From a virus, in the IMG/VR virus record IMGVR_UViG_3300042464_000191, positions 1 through 64,000 of that record: a DNA stretch of 64,000 bases; one strand, given 5' to 3'. The notes under the pieces were generated by a model. That model worked only from the letters and a program-made list of their open reading frames with translations. It was not told the origin of the DNA and searched no databases. The position numbers were made by a program, and so were the translations under genes. Below are positions 24,092-35,253 of the stretch, in pieces; positions within the stretch are counted from its first letter, which is position 1; each line of letters begins with the position of its first letter.

Positions 24092-24807
24092 TATAGGTAT
24101 TCTAAAGTAAAGTATAGACCGTACTGAGTCTTACTTCCAACAGTGATTGGTTCCGAACTGAGAGCAACATACCAATCGTGTCTGGCGGATTGATGTAAAC
24201 TGCCTTCTGTAGAAGTAAAGCCTAAACTGGTAGCTCCAGCGTCCTGAGTGTTTGTGTTCTTTCCGCTAGCACCGGGAGAGGCTGTAAATGCCATATCTGT
24301 CATAGCATCTACTGGATCAAATTCATACCAGCTAGTTTCTGATCTAGCTCTATGGCTTAAATTAAGAACAGACTGAACTGTGGCTGGATGTCTAGCTTCA
24401 TAAACATATGTTACAACACCGCTAGCATGATTATTGATATTATTTCTATCAAATATTCTTAGGCGGCAGTTTTGAACACGTACTGGTTCTGAGTGTGTGA
24501 ATCTAATATTAAGTGGGCATAGATAATTGGGTAATTTATCTAGATCAACAGCACTAGCACTATTAACGCTGACTGTGCCTTTTGTATTTAGGTTTCCACT
24601 TGATGCCCAAGCTGTATTGTTGAGTCTTGGGCCTTCATTTGTACCAAGAGCATTGGTTACGAATGTTGTGGTTTGCTTGGCACCGATTGGTACTGAAATA
24701 CCAAAACCGTTACCATAAAAGCCAACGCCGGAACCGGCTGAATGATTGATCAATTCGCCGTCGCCGCTCTGATCTTTAATATTAGCGTAAAATTTGAGTT
24801 CAGCCAT
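24091..24807 (-). CDS. Probable virion protein, unknown
   Basis: A 238-residue, soluble, beta-rich protein with many Ser, Thr, Asn and Gly. It contains FYANIKDQSG, RFTHSEPVRVQNCRLRIFD (central strands) and a C-terminal YGLYFTLEYL, the look of a small decoration, collar or tail-tip protein. It has GGGAG 8 bases before the ATG and a TTTCGTGTATA-type element upstream, suggesting strong late expression. It follows a large virion-like gene after a 46-base gap and is coupled to the 34-residue membrane peptide. No family is recognised. Confidence 0.65.
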   Translation of the reverse strand: MAELKFYANIKDQSGDGELINHSAGSGVGFYGNGFGISVPIGAKQTTTFVTNALGTNEGPRLNNTAWASSGNLNTKGTVSVNSASAVDLDKLPNYLCPLNIRFTHSEPVRVQNCRLRIFDRNNINNHASGVVTYVYEARHPATVQSVLNLSHRARSETSWYEFDPVDAMTDMAFTASPGASGKNTNTQDAGATSLGFTSTEGSLHQSARHDWYVALSSEPITVGSKTQYGLYFTLEYL

Positions 24808-24842
24808 AAATTTCTCCCTATTTTAAGATAGTTCCACTATAT

Positions 24843-24853
24843 TATACACGAAA
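24843..24853 (-). promoter_or_regulatory. Putative late promoter element
   Basis: On the - strand the bases read TTTCGTGTATA, directly after the TAA stop of the upstream gene and continuing into a TATAAT-like sequence (24841-24846), 34 bases before the next start. An identical 11-mer in the same position lies at 58641-58651. Confidence 0.5.
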
Positions 24854-27800
24854 TTAGCCTGCACTTATGGTTAATGTAACGTATTGTGCAAATCCGGGTA
24901 CGAACGCATCTATTCCCTGACCTACGGTGTGTAGGATGTCATTATGGAAAAAGTAAAAAGCATCGTATTTTCCAGTTGTGTTTTCAGTGCCTAAATTGAT
25001 ATTAGTTACTAATCCGGCCTCTATAGCCCCAACGCCACCTCTTTGGCTACTAGAAGTAACTCTTATTGGGCCACTTGTTCTTTCTAATGGGCCAGCATCT
25101 GTGGCTAATTTATCCCAAATTATACCATTTAGAATCAAAATAGAGGCACTTTCTCCACCTTCTCCAGAGTTTGGAATAGATAATAAATATCCATATTGAT
25201 TTTGATTATCTACCTTTTGAACTGTAGCAAAATCTGATGGCATAAATCCTTCGCCACGATTAGTAAATGTGAAGCTAGTAATGCCACCACCGCTAGCAAT
25301 GCCAGTTATTTTAATTTTGACACCCTTGGCAAGTTCTAGTTCTTCATTTGCCACAAACCCTTTACCAGCTTTAACTACCACTTTATTATCCGACAAGCCG
25401 ATTGACCTCTTATAGTATCTAAATCCACCCATAGTTAAGAGTTGTCCTCTTCTGATTGGATTTATTCTCCATTCATTTACCGGTCTTAGTGCTTTATTGT
25501 TGCATCCAAATCTATTTACAACAGCGTCAAGAGGAATAACTTTATTATCTATTGATGTGTCAGACGGATGACCAAAAGTTGGGACTCTAAAATCAACAGG
25601 GGTTTGTTGAACATCTACTTGTCTTTCATATTTATAATTGTTTAATACTGACACATTTTCTGGTTTTTCCCAATTTGGAATTCTCTCTCCAGCATTGAGA
25701 GTCTTAGTAAGAATAGTGTTAGGATCGCCACTGCTTACGATAGGATTGAAATGCAGAACAGAAAAATATCTACCATCATAGATTGTCTGATCATCGGGCC
25801 ACTGATCAAATATTCTAACATGTAAAGCAGTTGTTCCAAAACTATTGTATTTGTCATCTGATGAACCCCACTGTGGACTAGAATTAACCCTACTAGGAGT
25901 AGATGGACCTACCCATCCAATTCCTCCACCAATTGGCAGAATAGTTACTCCACCAGTTTGACCACCACTTACTGTTGATTTAGCTGGTAATCCAAAATAT
26001 TGATCAACAGTTAAAACAATAGAACCAAAAGCAGAAAACTTATTTTTAGCAGCAATGATACCAACAAAATTAGACTTATAATCAAAACCGCTAGTATCTG
26101 CTGCTGGTAATACATCTAGAGGAAATCCGATAGGACCAGAAGCATTATATTTTGTATCTGGGCCTATTTTTGGAAAACTACTTTCTCTATTAGTCATATT
26201 GCCCCAAGCTGGACCAGTAACACCTTCTCTAAGATAAGATTTGAATGCATTTTTAAGTTCATCCCATTCTTTTGATGCTGTTGTTGGGGTATAATCATGG
26301 GTAGTAAATTCTACCTGTAATGGAGAAAATTGAATTTTTGATGGCTGGGTCGGACTCAATCCGTATACGTTACCACTATCTTGTACCTTATAAAGCCAAT
26401 GATATCTTTGATTTGATAGTAAAAAATCACGACAAGCATCCATCATGTTGACAGAGCCTACATTTTTAAATGATGAAACCCACTCTATAGGAGAACTAGA
26501 TAATCCACTTAAAGATCCGTTTATTCCTATCTCGGCTGGAAGCTGTAATAGATTAGCCTCGGTTTCGGCGCTATCAAACATTTTGTATCTAGATAATCCA
26601 TTCTCGGCATCGTCTTTCGATAAAATTTTTGACCCATCATTTGATTTAACAAACACGCCCTCTACCGATGCTTTCATTGGCCGAACTTTTTTAAGTGCTT
26701 GAGTTTGTTGAGAACCAAATCCGTCTGGAAATAATGGTCCCCAAAAGATTGGTAAATTATCTACATAAATAAAACCATCAGAAGCATCCGGTTCACCATT
26801 GGTTTCATATGCTACATTGGTTCTACCAAGAAAATTGGTGGAACTAGTACCACCCATATGATTACCAACTTGATCAAATGCACTGCTTTGTACATATCCA
26901 TCGCTAGTTTCAAAGTCATACGAAGTTTCGCTAGGTGTAGAAGCTCTTAAAGCTTCAACCTCGTCAGTTTCATCGAATGTATACTTTGGCTTATCTGGTT
27001 TTTCAGAAGGAGTATATAGATTAAGTTGTGCGATTTTACCAAGATCATTCATAGACTCTGTGGTTAAAAATGTCTTGTATGGGTCACTTAACTGTGGGAC
27101 ATTACCAAATGGATACATATGTCTATAGTATCTAGTTCTGCTAATAGTTTCATATTTATCTGGAGTATATAATGTTATGTATCTATTATTGTCATTGTCA
27201 AATCGTTTATCTCTGAAGAAAGAATCAGAATTAACCAAGAACTTATTAAATGACCATTTTCCAACTTTGATGGATGTGTTCAACTTAGTTTCAGCTATGT
27301 CGAAACCCTGTATAATCCATTCGCTATCAATTAGGCTACACATAACCGTGTCACCCTTTTTAAATGATCTTGGCGCTCTGTTGACAACTCTAATGCGTTC
27401 TTTCTTTTCTGTTTCTTTGATGGTATTTGGGCCAAAAGTGTGTGGATTTCCACCATGAACAGTCATTGGTAAGGCTATGCCTGTTTTAAATTGACCCATA
27501 TAATTAGTAGATTCTACATTGAATATTTCATCATTAGAAATACTGTCTATTCCATCATAGTTTACAGAATTGACAAGCTTGGCAGCATCTATATCAGTTA
27601 ATAGTTTAGCTAAAATTTGCTGCGATCCAGATTCCCAGCATCCTAATGCCCTATTATATGAGACTCTAAGTGGGCCTGTTATGTCATTAAGTGGATTACT
27701 ATTGTCATCTTGTGCTGGCTTGGCAATAATACCTATACCAGAAGACATTACATCTTGAGTCTCTTGCCAACCGTATTTTCTACCCGTTGGAAGCCTAGGT

Positions 27801-28330
27801 ATATCTGTAATAACAGGTGCGCCCTTGACAGTGATAACTCTTTCATTCTTGTTGTCTTCTTTATTTTTTAAAAACAGATGTACTATAGGGGTTCTTTCAG
27901 AACCAAATATGCTAACCGTTGGCCTAAAAGTAATGCATCCAGATAAACTGTTTTGCACACTTGCTACAATATCAGAAATAGTCTCATCTTCTAGTTGACC
28001 AGACTGTATCTGATCATTACCATCTATGACTTCTGTCAGAGTTTTTCCAAGCAAAAAATCATTGCTAGACAAAGAGTATGAGTTATTATTTAAATCAAAT
28101 AATATGATAGATGGCTCTTCAGCAAAAGATGAGGCTCCGGTTAAAGAGTCTATTGCTTGATCTGGATTCCCAAAGTATGCTTCTAGTTCTTTTTTATTAC
28201 TCTCTATATACTCTTTGAGTGAATTTTGGGTAAAATAGCTTAACCCAATATCTTCAAAAGCCTCGTCTTTCACGAAGAAAGAGTGGTAATCCGCACCAGA
28301 ATGATTTAATAATCCTTTAAATGTTGCCAT
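24854..28330 (-). CDS. Large tail/baseplate-like virion protein
   Basis: A 1158-residue protein, mostly polar and beta-rich with many Asn, Ser, Gly and Pro, as in phage tail-tip or baseplate proteins. Near residues 977-1030 it has the Gly-rich repeat motif of virion proteins (VVVKAGKGFVANEELE, then ITSFTFTNRGEGF). No catalytic site is visible. It begins two bases after the stop of the 1615-residue gene and ends just before the putative late element. Its position after the tape measure, adhesin and other large proteins fits the tail tip; the exact part is unknown. Confidence 0.6.
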   Translation of the reverse strand: MATFKGLLNHSGADYHSFFVKDEAFEDIGLSYFTQNSLKEYIESNKKELEAYFGNPDQAIDSLTGASSFAEEPSIILFDLNNNSYSLSSNDFLLGKTLTEVIDGNDQIQSGQLEDETISDIVASVQNSLSGCITFRPTVSIFGSERTPIVHLFLKNKEDNKNERVITVKGAPVITDIPRLPTGRKYGWQETQDVMSSGIGIIAKPAQDDNSNPLNDITGPLRVSYNRALGCWESGSQQILAKLLTDIDAAKLVNSVNYDGIDSISNDEIFNVESTNYMGQFKTGIALPMTVHGGNPHTFGPNTIKETEKKERIRVVNRAPRSFKKGDTVMCSLIDSEWIIQGFDIAETKLNTSIKVGKWSFNKFLVNSDSFFRDKRFDNDNNRYITLYTPDKYETISRTRYYRHMYPFGNVPQLSDPYKTFLTTESMNDLGKIAQLNLYTPSEKPDKPKYTFDETDEVEALRASTPSETSYDFETSDGYVQSSAFDQVGNHMGGTSSTNFLGRTNVAYETNGEPDASDGFIYVDNLPIFWGPLFPDGFGSQQTQALKKVRPMKASVEGVFVKSNDGSKILSKDDAENGLSRYKMFDSAETEANLLQLPAEIGINGSLSGLSSSPIEWVSSFKNVGSVNMMDACRDFLLSNQRYHWLYKVQDSGNVYGLSPTQPSKIQFSPLQVEFTTHDYTPTTASKEWDELKNAFKSYLREGVTGPAWGNMTNRESSFPKIGPDTKYNASGPIGFPLDVLPAADTSGFDYKSNFVGIIAAKNKFSAFGSIVLTVDQYFGLPAKSTVSGGQTGGVTILPIGGGIGWVGPSTPSRVNSSPQWGSSDDKYNSFGTTALHVRIFDQWPDDQTIYDGRYFSVLHFNPIVSSGDPNTILTKTLNAGERIPNWEKPENVSVLNNYKYERQVDVQQTPVDFRVPTFGHPSDTSIDNKVIPLDAVVNRFGCNNKALRPVNEWRINPIRRGQLLTMGGFRYYKRSIGLSDNKVVVKAGKGFVANEELELAKGVKIKITGIASGGGITSFTFTNRGEGFMPSDFATVQKVDNQNQYGYLLSIPNSGEGGESASILILNGIIWDKLATDAGPLERTSGPIRVTSSSQRGGVGAIEAGLVTNINLGTENTTGKYDAFYFFHNDILHTVGQGIDAFVPGFAQYVTLTISAG

Positions 28331-28332
28331 TT

Positions 28333-31300
28333 TTATCCTTCATATAGTGAGATATCTAATTGAGAAAAGTCTTCGTCATCTTGTTTTTGATAAATCTCTT
28401 GTTTAGCTTTGATAAATGCCGGATGCTTATGCGACATATTGTGATGATAATAATCTAATGATGCTGGTGTTTGATTATCTGATAGTGCGCTTCCAGCAGA
28501 ATTATAATAGTTAACAGCGGCTTGCATTTTGGTAGCAAAGTTTTGAGCAGCTATGCCAAGACTTTCTTGAGACTGCATAGCCATTTCTACCCCATATTTT
28601 TTAACCTGTACTTCGGTTGAGAGTGTACTACTATACATATCCTTGTCTTGTTTTTTAACAGATGCTACAACGTATGTTGGAGTTAAAGCTCTTGATTGAA
28701 GATCATTGTATAAAGCCAAAGCGTCCTCAGATGCCTTGATGGCGTTGTTCATATCTTCTATCATTTTATGATAGTTCTCTGATCTCTGATTTTTCCCCAT
28801 ATTCTTACGAATAAGAGAGTTTCTCTCGTCTTTTAACTTTTGCCTTTCTCTACTCGCTTTAGAAATTTCATCAGCTTTTTGTTTCTGGAGTTTACCAAAA
28901 CTAGATGTATATAATTCTAGCTGATATGTGCTTCGTATTCCATTCTCAGAAATATCTACATTAATATTTGTAATTAATGGACCATTATTTAATAATGCCT
29001 TACCTAATGAAACACCGGATGGTTCTGCTGGTACTGTAAATCCGCCCCTCTCTGCAAATAATAATAAGCTATTTGAGAAAGCGGCTTGTAAATTACCAGC
29101 CTCATTCATACCCTTGTATCCAGCATAATTCCAAGGTGCTAGATTTTCATCTTTAATAAACTCTATTCTTCCACCAATATTAGCATATGCTGTAGCTTGG
29201 ACATCGCCAACTCTACTAATAGATGTATCTGGATCTTGTCGATCAATTTGCGATGAAATCCAAGGCCCATAACACCTTTCTTTTGACATTAGCGGTATGG
29301 CTACTAAGTCAGGATACACAGGAGATGGCATAGCCATATTTATTTGTTGTGGAAATGCAAATGATAGAGTATCAAGAACTTTCTGATAAGCTAAATTAGC
29401 ATTGAATTTAGCGTCATCACTGACACCATTGTACTTTGCTAATAAATTGGTATACTCTGCTGGATCTGCATCATTTTTATATGGAGGTGTTGAAAATTCA
29501 TTCAGCCCCTTAACAACGTCCATACTTAATAAGTGTTTCAATGCTTCTGCATTAGCATTTTGAAAAGGACCGTCTCTAAATCTGGCATCTTGTATCGGTA
29601 TGACTCTTCCCGGTAAAGTGATAAGAGCATATACATGATCTGTATCAAGGTATTCCAAAGATGATTCTATGATTCCGCTAGATAATCCAAGATTAGCATC
29701 TGACCTTACACTACCATCTGTAGAGACATCAAATTTACGTTTGAAATCTAATACAGTGGCGGTAGTTGATCCAGTATCACCAGAAGCATTTGGCACCCAA
29801 TGGGCTTTATAGTATGGAATAGCGTCAACCATTTGTCCGGTATTTTTGTCTAAAATTTTGTTTGGTTTGACAATTTTACCAATATCTTTGATTTCTATAC
29901 CATATACTTTCATTTCTCTAGAAACGGTTTGTGGAGGCATATATAATTTTTCATCCACCTGACACTTAACAAATGCCATCGTATCTGGTTTTTTATTTTG
30001 TTCGTCTTCATCGTCTTCGCTTGGCGGCTTGGGAAAACTAGTGAACTCATTACCTGCTGCCGTTGTATTGTCTAAATTTTCTGCAATATCTGGTATTAAG
30101 AAGTTGCCGTTTATTTCTTGCTGAGTAAAGTTGTCATTATTCATAGTGTCAAAAGCTAATTTTTGACTATGATCAAACCTTACATACGCATTTACTCTTC
30201 CATTTTCATTTATAAAGTTCGTTAGATCTAGAGGAATAATTCCCTGTTTAATTCCCAGAGGAAGGTTATCAAACCCCTCCGACTGAACAGCGTTTTGCTT
30301 ACTCTTTGGTAATAAATTGGATAGTAGATCAAAATTAAAAAATCCACCATAATTTACTGGCTCATAGTTAAATTCATATTGATCGGCTATAGGATTAAAG
30401 TTTACTCTAAGCGCGCCGGTAAAATCATCTAGAGTTTCGGCATGATCTTCCACCAAAAATGATCTTATTGAGTTATCTTGGATACTAGATCTTGCATCTC
30501 GTTTTTCTCTATAAAATTCTGATGAGAATTCATATCCAACGCCGGAATTTGCTGGCCTAGGTTTAAATCCAAATGGACCGAATTCATATTCTCCAGAATC
30601 CTCCGAGTCTTTGAACCCAATTTTATTTCTATGCCATAGGTTAACATGTTTTGGTATTTTGACTAAGAATTTTTTACCAAGACATTCTTCTGCTACGTTC
30701 TTTACAAAATTATAAACTCGTAACGCATTTTCTGTAGCTTTTTTGGCAGTTCTAGGTAAAGATGATAGTTGCTTAGTTATGCCCTCAAATTGCTCCTCCA
30801 CAAAACCTATAACATCTGCTGTGGATATATCATTATTAGCTAATACGCCTTCAACATATTCTATGATTTGCTTCTCAATTGGCGAGTCTATATCTAATTG
30901 AGATTTAATTTGAGTCCACTGATTATTCAGTAGTATTTTTACATCTTGTTCGTTTGCAGCATTTTTTATCTTGGCTAAATTGGTAATAATTTGGGTATAT
31001 TTATTAGAAACATTTGTTAAACCAGCCTCTGGAATACCTATCTTAGTAGCTCTCTTATAATAAAGAGGATATCCATACGGTGGATTGCAGGCGCTCTTTG
31101 GTAAGCCATCGTCACCATATGGTGCTTCTTGATTATCAGTTGGGAATACAGATCGCGGTACAGTTACTGCATAATGATTAGATATATCTTCTATGGGCCA
31201 ATCTTCTAAACCAGCTAACGGAGTAGCGGCTAATGCTGAACCTTCTATAGCGTCATCTGTTTCGATAGATTCAAGATATGCATCATTGTATCTTACTAAA

Positions 31301-33180
31301 AAGTCTTTCCATCTTTCAAATGATATCAATGCGCATCTTAATTCCATTTCCGTTGCAACATAATATTGACCAACACCATTAGCATTAACATTGCTAGCAT
31401 CCAATAATATCTGTTGGTACGCTCCGAAGCCTTTTGGAATAGTTACTGCGTCTTTACCAATTTTTCCATAATATGGCAATATTTGTTGTTCTAGCGAAGT
31501 TTCTAATTTCCATTGTCTTCCAAGGTCTAGATCGCTTGTTTGACCGCTTCTTTGTTTTCTGATTTCAAGACTATCTCTATCATTATTAGATGAGAAATAA
31601 TACATGTCAATCTCTTGCCCACCAACAATAAATTTGTCAGTAGTAACATTGGACAATTCAAAGCCTAAGTCTCTATTCTCAACATATACGCCGCTACTTG
31701 CTAAACCTTCTACGAACGACTTTATCGCTCCATAATTTGGTTGCTTGGTTCTGTCTATTGTATCTAATCTTATGATACCGGCGACCAACTTCTCCTTATC
31801 ATTATTAGCAATTTGTTCTTTATTCCAAGTGTATAAAAATTGACAAGAAGGATGATCTATGATCGGTAATAACGTCACAAATAAATCTCTACTTGTTATA
31901 TCACAAATTTCTAATGCTAAATCAAGTAGTGATATTTGATCAAAATCTAGATAATAGAATTTGGGTAGTTTTGGTAAACCGCCAAGATCAACTACATAAT
32001 GAAAACCACGAAAATTGATGAAGCCACCAAATCCCATTTCTTCATATTCTTCTGGTAAAATACCATCAAATTTAAATAATGATCTAAGAGCTTGATTTAC
32101 TCTATAATAAGGTATGCCTTGACTGCACCTTCTAGCAAAGCCTGTGCCAGTGATTGGAAACTTTGGTGGCAATTCTGTTGCGCTTGGATCTTGTAAATTA
32201 TCGTCTGAATCAGAAGATGGTGTAAAGAATTCATCATATCCAAGGTCTTCATCAACAATAGCTCCGGTGGTTGGGTTAACACCGGAAAACAATACTTGAC
32301 CATTCGCTTGGACGAATCTTTGAACTATTCCACTTTCTGGATAGTGTCCAGTTAATTCATCAGTAGTAGCATCTGTGGGGTTGTACTCTAAAAAGCCATA
32401 AATATTATACATGTTGTTATTATTGTATGTGGTGCCAGCGTAATTGTTAAGCACCAAAACAACATTGGATAAAATTTCTCTTGGGTCAATTACTTGAACA
32501 GAGTACAATGGGTCGCCCGCTGGACTTCTATTTTCTACAACTGACTGAAGAATACCTCCAAATACTAAGTGATTTCTTCCCCTATCTGGACCAGTAACTA
32601 CACTAGTATAGTCTTTAATTTTCTTAGAGGCTAAATCTACATATTGATTATTACCAATAGAAGTGAAATTATCTATATTGAAATCACCAGCATCAGTTGG
32701 TTGATTTGTGCCTTGATCTGTTCCTCCAGATGGTCCACCTCCACTATCGCTATCATCGGAGCCAACCAAGCTATTAACACCATATAAATCATCAAAAGTT
32801 TGTAAATAGGCTTCTTGAACCGTTGCAAAATTCTTGCCAAATTTAAAAAATACCGGCGCTCCCATGATGGGAGGAACAAATGTGTCTCTGAATCCAGCGT
32901 GATAAACATCATCACCCGTACCTTGGCCGGTTTCATCTGACTTATTGTATTCATCATTAACTAGATCAATACTTAGGGTTGAGCTTGTATCTCCAAAGCC
33001 GCCATTCATATTAAAATTACGAATAGAAGCCCCAAGAAAAGTCTGTTGTGCAAAACCTCTAGCATCTGTTGTCCATCCAGCACTAGAAAAGCTAGTTGGA
33101 ATAGCACCACTGTTGGGCCAAGTTTCTCCAAAGTATCCAGATGCTGGAACTATTGAATGCTCACCAAGAACTATGGTCAT
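28333..33180 (-). CDS. Very large tail/baseplate protein with C-terminal coiled coil
   Basis: A 1615-residue virion-like protein. The N-terminus (FGETWPNSGAIPTSF, GDTSSTLSIDLVNDEY) looks like the tail-hub or distal-tail type, and the long middle is beta-rich. Around residues 1427-1497 is a Lys/Glu/Arg-rich helix (KQKADEISKASRERQKLKDE) typical of a coiled coil, followed by a Gln/Tyr-containing helical end (SLGIAAQNFATKMQAAV). No peptidase or lysozyme motif was found by eye. Overlaps the 134-residue gene in ATGA. Best guess: central tail-hub or spike scaffold. Confidence 0.58.
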   Translation of the reverse strand: MTIVLGEHSIVPASGYFGETWPNSGAIPTSFSSAGWTTDARGFAQQTFLGASIRNFNMNGGFGDTSSTLSIDLVNDEYNKSDETGQGTGDDVYHAGFRDTFVPPIMGAPVFFKFGKNFATVQEAYLQTFDDLYGVNSLVGSDDSDSGGGPSGGTDQGTNQPTDAGDFNIDNFTSIGNNQYVDLASKKIKDYTSVVTGPDRGRNHLVFGGILQSVVENRSPAGDPLYSVQVIDPREILSNVVLVLNNYAGTTYNNNNMYNIYGFLEYNPTDATTDELTGHYPESGIVQRFVQANGQVLFSGVNPTTGAIVDEDLGYDEFFTPSSDSDDNLQDPSATELPPKFPITGTGFARRCSQGIPYYRVNQALRSLFKFDGILPEEYEEMGFGGFINFRGFHYVVDLGGLPKLPKFYYLDFDQISLLDLALEICDITSRDLFVTLLPIIDHPSCQFLYTWNKEQIANNDKEKLVAGIIRLDTIDRTKQPNYGAIKSFVEGLASSGVYVENRDLGFELSNVTTDKFIVGGQEIDMYYFSSNNDRDSLEIRKQRSGQTSDLDLGRQWKLETSLEQQILPYYGKIGKDAVTIPKGFGAYQQILLDASNVNANGVGQYYVATEMELRCALISFERWKDFLVRYNDAYLESIETDDAIEGSALAATPLAGLEDWPIEDISNHYAVTVPRSVFPTDNQEAPYGDDGLPKSACNPPYGYPLYYKRATKIGIPEAGLTNVSNKYTQIITNLAKIKNAANEQDVKILLNNQWTQIKSQLDIDSPIEKQIIEYVEGVLANNDISTADVIGFVEEQFEGITKQLSSLPRTAKKATENALRVYNFVKNVAEECLGKKFLVKIPKHVNLWHRNKIGFKDSEDSGEYEFGPFGFKPRPANSGVGYEFSSEFYREKRDARSSIQDNSIRSFLVEDHAETLDDFTGALRVNFNPIADQYEFNYEPVNYGGFFNFDLLSNLLPKSKQNAVQSEGFDNLPLGIKQGIIPLDLTNFINENGRVNAYVRFDHSQKLAFDTMNNDNFTQQEINGNFLIPDIAENLDNTTAAGNEFTSFPKPPSEDDEDEQNKKPDTMAFVKCQVDEKLYMPPQTVSREMKVYGIEIKDIGKIVKPNKILDKNTGQMVDAIPYYKAHWVPNASGDTGSTTATVLDFKRKFDVSTDGSVRSDANLGLSSGIIESSLEYLDTDHVYALITLPGRVIPIQDARFRDGPFQNANAEALKHLLSMDVVKGLNEFSTPPYKNDADPAEYTNLLAKYNGVSDDAKFNANLAYQKVLDTLSFAFPQQINMAMPSPVYPDLVAIPLMSKERCYGPWISSQIDRQDPDTSISRVGDVQATAYANIGGRIEFIKDENLAPWNYAGYKGMNEAGNLQAAFSNSLLLFAERGGFTVPAEPSGVSLGKALLNNGPLITNINVDISENGIRSTYQLELYTSSFGKLQKQKADEISKASRERQKLKDERNSLIRKNMGKNQRSENYHKMIEDMNNAIKASEDALALYNDLQSRALTPTYVVASVKKQDKDMYSSTLSTEVQVKKYGVEMAMQSQESLGIAAQNFATKMQAAVNYYNSAGSALSDNQTPASLDYYHHNMSHKHPAFIKAKQEIYQKQDDEDFSQLDISLYEG

Positions 33181-33581
33181 GGTTGTCCTCCGGTGTCATC
33201 TTCTTCTTGAAATTGATCTCTGTATTGTTTGCTATATATGTTGAATTTATCAGCAACTTCGTTGAACTGTGTAGAAAAATCTATTTTGAATGGCATACCG
33301 CCATTATCAATATAGTGTATGTATGGGTTAAAAATATCTATCCCAATAACAGCATTGTCCCTAGATCTCTTTGCATTAGATAATTTGTCATTTTGTAAAA
33401 ACTCTAAACCGCTAGGTTCAATAATAGATGTCGATGCAACGACTGATGTATTAAATGTTGGAACTTGCAAAAAATCAAAATAATTTGCTTCACCAGAAGC
33501 CACAATGCTAACTGGTCTAGTGATACTGATGTGGCTTCCACTTTCAATCGGAGTCAGTGGTCTATAAAGAGTATTATCCAT
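33177..33581 (-). CDS. Small tail-region protein, unknown
   Basis: A 134-residue protein: strand-rich start (SHISITRPVSIVASGEANYF), a Ser/Pro linker and an acidic helical end (FNEVADKFNIYSKQYRDQFQEED). It lies between two large virion genes, with a one-base gap upstream and an ATGA overlap downstream, so it is part of the same late operon. Possibly an assembly or connector component; no motif recognised. Confidence 0.55.
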   Translation of the reverse strand: MDNTLYRPLTPIESGSHISITRPVSIVASGEANYFDFLQVPTFNTSVVASTSIIEPSGLEFLQNDKLSNAKRSRDNAVIGIDIFNPYIHYIDNGGMPFKIDFSTQFNEVADKFNIYSKQYRDQFQEEDDTGGQP

Positions 33582-33582
33582 A

Positions 33583-35253
33583 TTAATGATCCAATTCGTA
33601 TGTCCAACTTAAATTAATACTATATCTTCCCTCTTTTGGTGTCCAGCTTTCGCTTGGTGGATTAAGAAAATACTTTCTAACTCCCGGCTCGTATGCTGGA
33701 CTCAACTGTTTGATTAAAGTATTTAGCTGTGATCTAATTGGTTCTCTTAAACTTGGCTTAGATAATAGCAATGGGTTACGACCACTAGAATATGGTACAT
33801 CGGTGTAATCTAATAGAATTTCTATACCAACGTCTCGTCTATATTCTGTTCTGCCTCCGATATATTGTAAAACTGGTCCGGTTGTTCTACCAAGAACTGG
33901 TATAATAGCAAATACGTCGCCGGGATAGGTATCATTAACATTGATGCTTTCAGATAGTACCCCGCTGATGAAATTAGTTGGACGATTATCAAATTCTACA
34001 TTATATGTGATTTCGCCAGTAAATTCATTCGTTGCTAAAGCTATAGACTTTGGTTGACTATTTAGAGTTGTATTTGCAGCATTACAGGCTCTTTTATAAA
34101 TGTACGAGGTGATGCCATATGTTCCATTGTTACTTACTTCAAAGTATTTTGTTTTAGCGTTATCAAATGGGCTTGGTGTGCCAGTTGATGGAGTTATACC
34201 ATTGTATAGACTTCCACTTGCTGGTATTACTGATAAGCCTTTGATGGTTCCATTGATACTAGCAGATATAAATGGACTGTCTATACTAGCATTAATAGAT
34301 AGATTGTAATTCTCATAAGCAATTCCACTAGTAAGCAACCATGTATCTGTGATGCTAAAAGTGCCAGCGGTTTTATCAATATTTTCGGTACGTGTGTGGT
34401 TGGTTGCCGAATATACGCCAGTTAAAGATATAACATAATCGGATAAAGAAACCCCTAAAGTATGATTAGGATATTTAGCATATCCGCCATTACTATCATT
34501 TTGTATAACCGATTTTTTAAGAAAGTTTCTAGCCTCAAGCCAGCCGTATAATCTACTGGTAGCAGCATTGCCACTTGGGATAAAACCGTCTCTCCCTGTA
34601 GCTGTCAAGTTTCTAGTTAATCTATAGGTGCGTGGATTATGTGGCCCCAAATCTCCTCTAGTTTCTCCAATGCCCTCATCTACTTCCATAGACCAAGTTT
34701 CAGAAAAATCTTCCACCAATCCGCCAAATTCAGCAATTAATTCTATTTCTGTTTTGTTGCCAACATTATAGCCATCAGGCGCATATGAACTATCGATATA
34801 AACTTGATTGTTGTTTTTAAGAATAGAATCTGCTCTGAGATTAACAGTATATCTACATAGATCTACATAAACACCTTCTTCGAATGAGATACTAACTAGC
34901 TTGGGATAAAATACTATCGGTGGAGTATTGGCTGGAGCAAATTCGAATCTAGATGCTTCTAGTGCAAATAATTCTCGCAAAGCATTTTGCTTGGCAAAAA
35001 TAGATCCTAATCTTGGCAGATCACCACCACCTCCGTAGCTAATAGTTTCGCCTAATGGTCTATTGTAATTATTGTGGTGCAAACCAGTAGAAAATGGTGA
35101 ACCTTCATCTGCTAATATTGTTCCAGTTAATACAATATCATAAGATGAACCTAGTGTTCCGGTTTTATTTTTAATTGGTGTGCATGTTATAGACACAAGA
35201 GGTGTTGGTCGAATAACAGCCTGTAAACCATTACTTGTAGTAATTAATAGCAT
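33583..35253 (-). CDS. Tail protein, unknown family
   Basis: A 556-residue beta-rich protein. The N-terminal third (LLITTSNGLQAVIRPTP, YDIVLTGTILADEG) and the end (YSINLSWTYELDH) have the repeating strand pattern of tail or baseplate structural proteins; the middle is rich in Ser, Thr and Asn. No enzymatic motif. Its ATG overlaps the adhesin stop as TAATG, so expression is coupled to that giant gene, which points to a shared tail-tip assembly. Confidence 0.55.
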   Translation of the reverse strand: MLLITTSNGLQAVIRPTPLVSITCTPIKNKTGTLGSSYDIVLTGTILADEGSPFSTGLHHNNYNRPLGETISYGGGGDLPRLGSIFAKQNALRELFALEASRFEFAPANTPPIVFYPKLVSISFEEGVYVDLCRYTVNLRADSILKNNNQVYIDSSYAPDGYNVGNKTEIELIAEFGGLVEDFSETWSMEVDEGIGETRGDLGPHNPRTYRLTRNLTATGRDGFIPSGNAATSRLYGWLEARNFLKKSVIQNDSNGGYAKYPNHTLGVSLSDYVISLTGVYSATNHTRTENIDKTAGTFSITDTWLLTSGIAYENYNLSINASIDSPFISASINGTIKGLSVIPASGSLYNGITPSTGTPSPFDNAKTKYFEVSNNGTYGITSYIYKRACNAANTTLNSQPKSIALATNEFTGEITYNVEFDNRPTNFISGVLSESINVNDTYPGDVFAIIPVLGRTTGPVLQYIGGRTEYRRDVGIEILLDYTDVPYSSGRNPLLLSKPSLREPIRSQLNTLIKQLSPAYEPGVRKYFLNPPSESWTPKEGRYSINLSWTYELDH